Under the pieces are notes generated by a model. That model made no database searches. It had not been told where the DNA came from and worked only from the letters and a program-made list of their open reading frames with translations. From Lachnospiraceae bacterium (GTDB lineage: Bacteria > Bacillota_A > Clostridia > Lachnospirales > Lachnospiraceae), in contig JAISHZ010000298.1 of the NCBI GenBank assembly GCA_031262285.1, forward strand, positions 1 to 5,068: a stretch of DNA of 5,068 nt. Reading direction: 5' to 3'. Position numbers and translations under genes: made by a program. Shown here piece by piece: positions 1 to 5,068 of the stretch; the stretch's first letter is position 1, and the number at the start of each line of letters is the position of its first letter.

Positions 1-9
1 TTTCACTGT

Positions 10-33
10 TCTGGGCTCATTGGAACGCCCAGA
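10..33. repeat. Short inverted repeat (hairpin) at left edge
   Basis: The 7-base arms TCTGGGC (10-16) and GCCCAGA (27-33) are perfect reverse complements around a 10-base loop. There is no T-tract on either side in either direction, so this is not a convincing intrinsic terminator. It may belong to a feature lying mainly to the left of the window. The pairing is seen directly; any function is unknown. Confidence 0.35.
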
Positions 34-68
34 GAGTCTAACACCCAAAACTCCCCTCGGCTCTGTGC

Positions 69-200
69 GGTTCGTCCGGAAAACACAGCCCTTAACGTAA
101 GGGAGTGAATCCGGTTCGTCCGGAAAACACAGCCCTTAACGTAAGAGAGTGAATCCGGTTCGTCCGGGATACAATGCCTTTTAACGTAGATCGGCGAACG
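69..200. repeat. 44-bp tandem repeat, two intact copies plus one decayed
   Basis: Copies lie at 69-112 and 113-156 and differ at one position (G in copy 1, A in copy 2, in the GTAAGGG/GTAAGAG stretch). A third copy at 157-200 shares the first 11 bases (GGTTCGTCCGG) and a shifted TTAACGTA core, then diverges. Copies abut with no spacer, which rules out a CRISPR array. The unit length is not a multiple of three and no gene covers it, so it is non-coding. Each unit contains a CCCTTA-ACG-TAAGGG hairpin, and the junction CCGGTTCGTCCGG can form a second small hairpin. The array begins about 22 bp beyond the stop codon of the minus-strand gene. This accounts for most of the 221-bp gene-free left end; the rest (34-68) shows nothing recognisable. 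Confidence 0.85.
80..103 (-). terminator. Possible weak terminator within repeat copy 1
   Basis: Read on the minus strand, downstream of the CRP-domain gene, the repeat unit gives CCCTTA-CGT-TAAGGG (stem 98-103 with 89-94) followed by CTGTGTTTT. A 6-bp GC/AT stem with a short, interrupted U-tract is a weak intrinsic terminator at best. Copy 2 repeats the arrangement (133-147) with one mismatch in the stem. If functional, the tandem copies would act as serial terminators for the minus-strand gene. No better terminator for that gene is visible between 1 and 221. The structure is seen; its role is inferred. Confidence 0.3.
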
Positions 201-221
201 CGTGAACTGTAGCGAGATGTT

Positions 222-2516
222 TCAATTCAAAACGCCATCAATAAACATTCTTTCTCGTTCGATTTGAGAGAGTGCAGTCTCCAAGAATGCAGGCGATAGT
301 TGCGAATCACTTTTCAAACGAGTGACCAACAAATCCAATTGGTGAAGCTTTTGGCGTGAAGAAGTAACACGTTTGGCAATTAACTCCGTATAGAAAGGAC
401 TTACCGTCAGTTTTTGACAGATGTCTTCGGAAAAAGCACAGTGAACGAACAATATGGATCGCACGATCTTGTTCAGTCGGGGAGAAGCGGCGGACTCAAA
501 TAACATCCAAATCAAATAGTCACGGACAAACATTTCTTTGAAGCTACCGTGTGATTGTTGGAGAGAAAGACGGATCTTCTCTTTGGCTTCGGGAGAAAGA
601 TCGTGATTCTTACGATAAAATTGCAGGTAATCACAATATTCGCTCGTAAGCGATTTGTCTCTGATATCGTTCCACCTAGTGCCTTGGATTCGTTTACAAA
701 TCTCCCAACGGTATTCTGCGGTCAGCCGCAAAATATTACTGTACAAATCATCCATATGAAAGATAGATAACATCATGCGGGAGGTGGTGAAACGATTGCG
801 TCCCTCGATCTCCTGCCACATTACGCCGCGAATCCCTACATTGGGCATGAGAATCATATCCGGATGGTATTCAGTATGCGTGTAGAATTTGATGTTACCG
901 GGGAAGTCCGTACGCAGGGATTCCCTTGAAAAAGCGGAGTAGTCAATTTTTAACAATTGATCGAAAGCTTGTCTGACAGCAGAACCGGTGACAAGAGCCG
1001 AAGAGAGATCTTTATGAACGTTTTCCTGTAAAAAGATCGGGCAATAGGTTGTCACTCGCCCATATGTGATTTTGTTCACAGGGGGAAACATATTCGTCAG
1101 CTCATAATGCACTTTACTCATATGTTTGTTGCGCAAATATGCGATTTCTACTTCGTTTAACGCTCCGTTAACCTTTTGTTTTTGAATATATTCGTCGTAT
1201 GTTTGGTCAAATTCGTTGCGACTGGGTTCTTTTTCTTCGTGGTATATCGCCAAAAGCCAATCATACAACGTATAGACATTCGGGGAACTGTTATCTTTGA
1301 TGGCTTGAGATAGGTGATACAAAAAGAGACTGTTTTCTTCTCCGGCAAGATGTTCATCGACGTAGCCAAAATACAGATACATCATGACACAAGCAGGTAC
1401 CTTAGATGCAGTAAGCGTCTTTTCAAATAAAACGGCATACAAAATTAAGAATTCTTCGGTTATCTGACGACGAAGAGCGTAGATAGCGTCGTCGGTGGAA
1501 GAACGATTGCTGACGTTACGAAATTCCAGAATGTGATTCCGAAATCTTTCTGTGGTAACCAAATCCAAACCGGCAAAAAGGAGAATTGTTTCAAGGGAGT
1601 CGAAGACGTCAAGTGGCAAATCATCAGCCTTTACAGGTTCTAAGGATGTTTGCTTATTCATATTGTTTTCAAAAGTTTCTATCCGCAAAAGAGCGGCAGA
1701 AGAAGTCAAATGATGCTGCTTGGCATTTAAGATGAAACCATTGGTATAGTCAAAGAGCTTCGCGATATCCTTGCTTCCCATACTGACTCCCATGCCGATT
1801 CGAAGTGCCAAATCTGACAAATAGGATAATAGATCATGTTCTTCTTTTTCAAAACAGATTTGCATGATCCCCAATTGATATTGATATTGATCTTCTATCG
1901 AAAAGAAAATCTTTCGAAAATCTACACTGGCTCTTTGCAAGATTCCCATTGATACGAAAGAATTGCGAAAAGGTACTTTTAAACTTCCTTCTTGTGCGAT
2001 TCGAAGCATATTGAAGTAGTAGGGGGTAAACCACGTATCTAGCGAAGCCTCGGTCAAATAGGCATGAATGTCTTCCAGTCCCGGAAGTTCCCTCTTGGCG
2101 ACATGGTAGCGGGAACACATAGAAATATAATATTCATAAAGAGTCACAAAGTCGCGGTGTAGGGAATGGCATAGTATTTCAGAAGAATCATAATGATGAA
2201 GTAGGAGCGTCATCTGCTTAAATGCAGACACACTAAAAAGACTCGCTACATCAGGATGTTTGGTCAGAAACAAATGAAAGGACTCATAATTGAGATAAGG
2301 ATAAGAAAGGATGGAAACTTCTCCCTCACAAAAATAATCCAAGAAATGTAATTCGGAACAAATCTCGCAAATACCGATCGCATCACCTTTGGTCAAGGTA
2401 TAATGACCGCCGGGAAAGTCAACACGAACATTGCCGTCTACAATCAAGTGGAGTGCAGTCATCGGCTGACCGTTACGATATATGATGTGTTTGTCGTCTA
2501 ATTTAATACCGGCCAT
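222..2516 (-). CDS. Large protein with N-terminal CRP-type nucleotide-binding-like domain
   Basis: The product is a predicted cytoplasmic protein of 764 residues. Residues about 8-75 read as a CRP/cNMP-binding beta-roll: the IIYRNGQPMTALHLIVDGNVRV stretch (11-32, interrupted here by numbering only) matches the 'G-x-x-(h)-x-(h)-(h)-x-G-x-V' pattern, and TKGDAIG (42-48) matches 'GD-(h)-(h)-G'. A helix with HPDVASLF (87-94) resembles the helix that follows the roll in CRP proteins. The usual phosphate-binding cassette (GEL followed by R-S/T-A) is not conserved, so cAMP binding is doubtful. No winged helix is recognisable after it. Residues about 150-764 match nothing I know, have no membrane segments or signal peptide, and include a well-formed NVGIRGVMWQE stretch starting at 559. 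The ATG at 2514-2516 is preferred over an upstream in-frame ATG at 2585 because GGGAGG lies 7 bases before it and the promoter -10 lies between the two. It stands alone, divergent from the 154-residue gene. A role as a ligand sensor or signalling protein is inference. Confidence 0.85.
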   Translation of the reverse strand: MAGIKLDDKHIIYRNGQPMTALHLIVDGNVRVDFPGGHYTLTKGDAIGICEICSELHFLDYFCEGEVSILSYPYLNYESFHLFLTKHPDVASLFSVSAFKQMTLLLHHYDSSEILCHSLHRDFVTLYEYYISMCSRYHVAKRELPGLEDIHAYLTEASLDTWFTPYYFNMLRIAQEGSLKVPFRNSFVSMGILQRASVDFRKIFFSIEDQYQYQLGIMQICFEKEEHDLLSYLSDLALRIGMGVSMGSKDIAKLFDYTNGFILNAKQHHLTSSAALLRIETFENNMNKQTSLEPVKADDLPLDVFDSLETILLFAGLDLVTTERFRNHILEFRNVSNRSSTDDAIYALRRQITEEFLILYAVLFEKTLTASKVPACVMMYLYFGYVDEHLAGEENSLFLYHLSQAIKDNSSPNVYTLYDWLLAIYHEEKEPSRNEFDQTYDEYIQKQKVNGALNEVEIAYLRNKHMSKVHYELTNMFPPVNKITYGRVTTYCPIFLQENVHKDLSSALVTGSAVRQAFDQLLKIDYSAFSRESLRTDFPGNIKFYTHTEYHPDMILMPNVGIRGVMWQEIEGRNRFTTSRMMLSIFHMDDLYSNILRLTAEYRWEICKRIQGTRWNDIRDKSLTSEYCDYLQFYRKNHDLSPEAKEKIRLSLQQSHGSFKEMFVRDYLIWMLFESAASPRLNKIVRSILFVHCAFSEDICQKLTVSPFYTELIAKRVTSSRQKLHQLDLLVTRLKSDSQLSPAFLETALSQIERERMFIDGVLN

Positions 2517-2523
2517 AGAAGCG

Positions 2524-2529
2524 CCTCCC
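2524..2529 (-). promoter_or_regulatory. Ribosome binding site deciding start of CRP-domain gene
   Basis: On the minus strand GGGAGG sits 7 bases before the ATG at 2516. The alternative upstream ATG (2585) would add 23 residues. It lies upstream of the likely -10 box, so it would not be on the transcript. Confidence 0.75.
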
Positions 2530-2547
2530 GAGAGTAGCTTTTCACTT

Positions 2548-2576
2548 ATTATAATGTGTATCGGCTTTTTGCACAA
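2548..2576 (-). promoter_or_regulatory. Predicted sigma-A promoter for CRP-domain gene
   Basis: On the minus strand a perfect TATAAT (2548-2553) is preceded, after 17 bases, by TTGTGC (2571-2576), a partial -35 (TTG conserved). Transcription would start near 2541, giving a leader of about 25 bases that carries the GGGAGG site. Box identity is seen directly; activity is inferred. Confidence 0.6.
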
Positions 2577-2616
2577 CAGAATCAAGCAAATTTCTACTGT
2601 ACTTTTTTAGGGATTA

Positions 2617-2625
2617 TGTTACAAT
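2617..2625 (+). promoter_or_regulatory. Predicted extended -10 promoter for unknown gene-tetR operon
   Basis: TGTTACAAT (2617-2625) fits an extended -10 element (TG-N-TAnnnT). No good -35 is seen 16-18 bases upstream, as is common for extended -10 promoters. Transcription would begin near 2632, inside the 20-bp palindrome at 2629-2648, leaving a leader of about 70 bases. It is the best plus-strand candidate between the two divergent genes. Confidence 0.45.
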
Positions 2626-2628
2626 CAC

Positions 2629-2648
2629 TTGTGAATTTAAAATCACAA
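2629..2648. promoter_or_regulatory. 20-bp palindromic operator candidate
   Basis: TTGTGAATTTAAAATCACAA is identical to its reverse complement except for one symmetric pair of central positions (2635 and 2642). It overlaps the predicted transcription start of the plus-strand operon, where a bound repressor would block initiation. An extra TCAC half-site (2625-2628) forms a second overlapping palindrome, TCACTTGTGA (2625-2634). The sequence recalls a CRP site (TGTGA...TCACA) but the spacing is 8 rather than 6, so it is not a canonical one. The most natural binder is the TetR protein encoded in the operon; a CRP-family or other regulator encoded elsewhere is an alternative. Which protein binds is inference. 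Confidence 0.6.
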
Positions 2649-2703
2649 CCAAAGAGTACACAAATCGGCGTTTTTTTGACGAAAGCGGTATGGAGGAGTA
2701 GGT

Positions 2704-3168
2704 TTGGAAGATGAAAAAAAAGACAAACATCGATTGGTACAGGAATATACACTGATCGTAAAACCACTATTTCGCTATCTTCCTTGGTTGGAGAGTGCAT
2801 CCGGTAAAAATGTGAGTTCTCCATTTGAAGGACAGGGGATCGTTCAAAATTCCATTACTTTTCCGGTGTATGACAGTATGCTGATGCGATTTATCAAAGA
2901 GTGTTCACGCAGTTCGCTAATGGACAAAAATTACCGTTATGTCTATACAAGGAATCGCATCAAAACCAATCAAGATGAGCGACGAATGATTGAGAGAGCG
3001 ACCCTCAAAGAATGGGATATCCTTCGTGGTATTTTATCATATTATGTATTAGGCGGCATGACAAAAGGTTCCTTGTGGGAAAAAGGAATTTCATCTAATG
3101 TCCTTTACTTGGTACTCAAGCAGATGAAATATGTACTTGAGTATTGGGACAAGCCGGTTAAGGAATAG
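2704..3168 (+). CDS. Conserved-looking protein of unknown function, 154 residues
   Basis: I do not recognise this gene with certainty. The start is TTG, with GGAGGAG (2692-2698) 5 bases before it; no in-frame ATG lies nearby, so the start is well supported. The product is soluble, with no signal peptide or membrane segment. It has a charged N-terminus, a well-ordered middle (FPVYDSMLMRFIKE, 53-66; NYRYVYTRNRI, 76-86) and a C-terminal part with WDILRGILSYYVLGGMTKG (104-122) followed by SLW, then a helical segment ending near YWD (147-149). The C-terminal layout recalls DUF6508-type proteins, but that is from memory and weak. Its stop is 9 bp before the tetR start, so the two are almost certainly one transcript, presumably autoregulated through the upstream palindrome. 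No catalytic motif is evident. The even composition and good ribosome binding site argue that it is a real gene. Confidence 0.85.
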   Translation: MEDEKKDKHRLVQEYTLIVKPLFRYLPWLESASGKNVSSPFEGQGIVQNSITFPVYDSMLMRFIKECSRSSLMDKNYRYVYTRNRIKTNQDERRMIERATLKEWDILRGILSYYVLGGMTKGSLWEKGISSNVLYLVLKQMKYVLEYWDKPVKE

Positions 3169-3177
3169 GGGATAGAC

Positions 3178-3780
3178 ATGGGTGATAAGTCGTTATTGAA
3201 AAAGAAGTATATATTGGAAACTGCGCGAAAAGTCTTTGTCGAAAAAGGGTTTAAAAAGGTCACGATGAAAGATATTGTTGAAGCCTGTGATATCAGCAGA
3301 GGTGGACTTTATCTATATTACAGCAGTACCGGTGAGATTTTTCTGGAGGTTTTAAAGTTGGAGACACAGGAAGCAGACGATGTGTTTTCCGATCAAATTA
3401 CAGAAGACGCGACTGCCGCAGATATTTTGCTCCTATTTATGCAAGAACAGAAAAAGGAATTGCTCAGGAAGAATAATACGCTGACGCAAGCGATCTATGA
3501 ATTTTACTTCGAAAATCAAATGCCAAAAAAATACAATGTCTTAAAGAGACAGTTTGATTCTGCAGTAAAAATTATACAGAAATTGATTGAAGCAGGTGTT
3601 GACAATGGTGAGTTTGTCTGTGAAGACTGCGAAGGGATGGCGAGAAACATTATCTTTGCGCTGGAAGGATTGAAGATTTCCGCTCAGACGATTGGTATTA
3701 CGGATACCATGGTGGATCGGGAATTTCAATATATCATGAGAAGTTTGGGACTTGAAGAAAATAGCACCAAGCAATTGTAA
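3178..3780 (+). CDS. TetR/AcrR-family transcriptional repressor
   Basis: The product is a 200-residue one-component DNA-binding regulator of the usual family length. The N-terminal domain is clear: helix 1 ILETARKVFVEKGF (12-25), then VTMKDIVEACDISRGGLYLYY (28-48), which contains the helix-turn-helix and the family's typical G-x-(L/I)-Y-x-(Y/H)-(Y/F) recognition helix. Residues about 55-190 form the divergent, helical ligand-binding and dimerisation domain; nothing in it reveals the ligand. GGGGA (3168-3172) lies 5 bases before the ATG. It is the second gene of an operon with the 154-residue protein, and such repressors usually regulate their own operon and a divergent or adjacent gene. The 20-bp palindrome at 2629-2648 is the obvious candidate operator. 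purL lies downstream in the same direction, but there is no direct evidence that this protein controls it. Confidence 0.95.
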   Translation: MGDKSLLKKKYILETARKVFVEKGFKKVTMKDIVEACDISRGGLYLYYSSTGEIFLEVLKLETQEADDVFSDQITEDATAADILLLFMQEQKKELLRKNNTLTQAIYEFYFENQMPKKYNVLKRQFDSAVKIIQKLIEAGVDNGEFVCEDCEGMARNIIFALEGLKISAQTIGITDTMVDREFQYIMRSLGLEENSTKQL

Positions 3781-3788
3781 CATTGGGC

Positions 3789-3817
3789 AAAGCCGCCGCG
3801 TAAGAAACGGTGGCTTT
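3789..3817 (+). terminator. Stem-loop between tetR and purL, possible weak terminator
   Basis: AAAGCCGCC (3789-3797) pairs over 9 bp with GGTGGCTTT (3809-3817), including one G-U pair, around an 11-base loop. It lies 8 bp after the tetR stop, where a terminator is expected, and has an A-tract before and a short T-run at the 3' arm. After the stem the sequence is ATGTATGTAC, not a U-tract, so termination would be inefficient. It could instead be a leader hairpin for purL or an mRNA-stabilising structure. Pairing is seen; function is inferred. Confidence 0.45.
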
Positions 3818-3848
3818 ATGTATGTACATCGGCGATATGGAGGGACAG

Positions 3849-5068
3849 ATGGCAGTTAAGCGCATTTATGTAGAAAAGAAGCCTGCATTTGCAGTTAGGG
3901 CAAAAGAGCTGCAAGAAGAGCTCAAAGGGTATTTGGGGATGAAAAGCATACGGGCGGTTCGTGTTTTTAACCGTTACGATGTGGAAAATGTGTCAGAAGA
4001 AATATTTGCGGTAGCGTGTAATTGTGTCTTTTCTGAGCCACCGGTAGATGATCTGTATTTGGAAACACTGCCTCTAACCGAGGCGTATGTATTCGGAGTA
4101 GAATATCTACCCGGACAATTTGACCAAAGAGCGGATTCCGCGATGCAGTGTTTACGCTTCTTAGATGAAACACAAGAGCCCTTGATCAAAACCGCAACCA
4201 TCTACGCGATAGAAGGAGATTTGACGCCGGAAGAGTTTGAACGCATTGCACAGTACTGTATGAATCCGGTTGACAGCAGAGAAGCTTTGATGGAGAAACC
4301 GGCTACTTTGGCGATGCAATATGACGAACCTCAAGATATCATGATATTGGATGGATTTCGCGAACTTGGCGAGCAAGAGACGAAACATCTCTACGATTCA
4401 TTGGGCCTGGCGATGACGTTTCGCGATTTTCTTCACATCCAAGCCTATTTTCAACAAGAAGAAGAGAGGGATCCCACCGAGACAGAGATTCGTGTATTGG
4501 ATACCTATTGGTCTGACCACTGCAGACACACGACGTTTTTGACAGAAATCACCGATGTTTCCTTTGGGGAAGGAACTTATCGGACGCCGATCGAGACTGC
4601 ATATCGGAGTTATTTGGATACCAGAGAAGAATTGTATCAAAATCGCAAGGACAAGCCGATTTGCTTGATGAATTTGGCTCTTTTGGCTATGAAAAAGCTA
4701 AAGGCGCAAGGAAAATTGAATGATTTGGAAGAATCAGAGGAAATCAATGCTTGTTCGATCATCGTGCCGGTAGAGCAGACCGCAGAGGATGGTAGTAAGG
4801 TAACCGAAGAATGGATCGTTTTCTTCAAAAACGAGACACACAATCATCCGACTGAAATAGAACCTTTCGGCGGTGCCGCAACTTGTTTGGGCGGTGCCAT
4901 TCGCGATCCTTTGTCCGGAAGGGGCTATGTCTATCAAGCAATGAGAGTGACCGGTGCCGCTGATCCAAATACCCCGGTGGAGAAGACATTAAAAGGGAAG
5001 CTACCGCAAAAGAAGTTGGTTCGAGGTGCGGCTTCCGGGTATTCCTCCTATGGCAATCAAATTGGTTT
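3849..5068 (+). CDS. purL: Phosphoribosylformylglycinamidine synthase, N-terminal part
   Basis: The enzyme catalyses the ATP- and glutamine-dependent conversion of FGAR to FGAM, the fourth step of de novo purine synthesis, in the cytoplasm. The frame stays open for 406 complete codons and runs off the window; family members of this long single-chain type are about 1,250 residues, so roughly two thirds, including the C-terminal glutaminase domain, is missing. Visible marks are the N-terminal PurS-like region starting RIYVEKKPAF (5-14) with RVFNRYDVENVS (38-49), WSDHCRHTTF (221-230), whose H224 matches the catalytic histidine of the family, and the nucleotide-binding segment NETHNHPTEIEPFGGAAT (328-345) followed by GGAIRDPLSGRG (348-359). 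The ATG at 3849 has GGAGGG (3839-3844) just upstream and gives the usual N-terminus; in-frame ATGs at 3822 and 3837 would add 9 or 4 unconserved residues. No purine riboswitch and no other pur gene precede it. It resembles the clostridial/streptococcal long form (TIGR01857-like, from memory). Confidence 0.97.
   Translation, partial: MAVKRIYVEKKPAFAVRAKELQEELKGYLGMKSIRAVRVFNRYDVENVSEEIFAVACNCVFSEPPVDDLYLETLPLTEAYVFGVEYLPGQFDQRADSAMQCLRFLDETQEPLIKTATIYAIEGDLTPEEFERIAQYCMNPVDSREALMEKPATLAMQYDEPQDIMILDGFRELGEQETKHLYDSLGLAMTFRDFLHIQAYFQQEEERDPTETEIRVLDTYWSDHCRHTTFLTEITDVSFGEGTYRTPIETAYRSYLDTREELYQNRKDKPICLMNLALLAMKKLKAQGKLNDLEESEEINACSIIVPVEQTAEDGSKVTEEWIVFFKNETHNHPTEIEPFGGAATCLGGAIRDPLSGRGYVYQAMRVTGAADPNTPVEKTLKGKLPQKKLVRGAASGYSSYGNQIG

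Noticed and set aside
111..123. tRNA T-arm-like CCGGTTCGTCCGG
   Set aside because: GGTTCG resembles a T-arm, but the loop is two bases short and no anticodon arm or acceptor stem surrounds it; it simply recurs with the tandem repeat.
69..200. CRISPR-like repeats
   Set aside because: The repeats abut directly with no unique spacers, and only two are intact; this is a simple tandem repeat.
555..770. Plus-strand open frame of 71 codons
   Set aside because: It lies wholly antisense to the well-supported 764-residue gene, with no ribosome binding site or recognisable protein.
2629..2648. Canonical CRP/cAMP binding site
   Set aside because: TGTGA and TCACA are present but separated by 8 bases instead of 6, so it is reported only as a palindromic operator of unknown binder.
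2594..2824. Minus-strand open frame of 76 codons across the divergent promoter region
   Set aside because: It overlaps the start of the well-supported 154-residue gene on the opposite strand and the palindrome, and its product looks random.
3781..3848. Purine riboswitch upstream of purL
   Set aside because: The gap is 68 bp, mostly one simple hairpin; the three-way junction and conserved loop sequences of a purine riboswitch are not there.
3967..4937. Several minus-strand open frames of 67-80 codons
   Set aside because: All are antisense to purL, whose conserved motifs fix the coding frame.

Overview
The window looks like chromosomal DNA of a low- to mid-GC member of the Bacillota, most likely the Clostridia. 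The grounds are strong GGAGG-type ribosome binding sites, a TTG start, TATAAT-type promoters, and the start of a long single-chain PurL of the kind found in clostridia and streptococci. The assignment to Clostridia is inference; no rRNA or other marker gene is present.

Layout. Positions 1-221 are non-coding. They hold a small inverted repeat and a 44-bp tandem repeat: two near-identical copies and one decayed copy. Positions 222-2516 (minus strand) encode a 764-residue protein. It has an N-terminal cyclic-nucleotide-binding-like (CRP-type) beta-roll and about 600 residues of unrecognised, probably helical sequence. A 187-bp divergent intergenic region (2517-2703) carries a good minus-strand promoter, an extended -10 promoter on the plus strand, and a near-perfect 20-bp palindrome at the predicted plus-strand start of transcription. 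On the plus strand follow a 154-residue protein of unknown function (2704-3168, TTG start) and, 9 bp later, a TetR-family repressor (3178-3780). A stem-loop (3789-3817) precedes purL (3849 to the window edge), which encodes phosphoribosylformylglycinamidine synthase and is truncated by the window after 406 codons.

How the parts may work together. The 154-residue gene and tetR form a two-gene operon read divergently from the CRP-domain gene. The palindrome is a natural candidate for TetR autoregulation and could affect the divergent gene, although the CRP-domain protein's partners cannot be excluded. purL is a housekeeping gene of de novo purine synthesis. No strong promoter of its own is visible, so it may be partly read through from tetR or start from a weak promoter inside the end of tetR.

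The least ordinary items are the large CRP-fold fusion protein, which lacks a recognisable DNA-binding domain and the usual cAMP-binding arginine signature, the 44-bp structured tandem repeat, and the divergent operator. No defence system, CRISPR array, transposase or RNA gene was seen.
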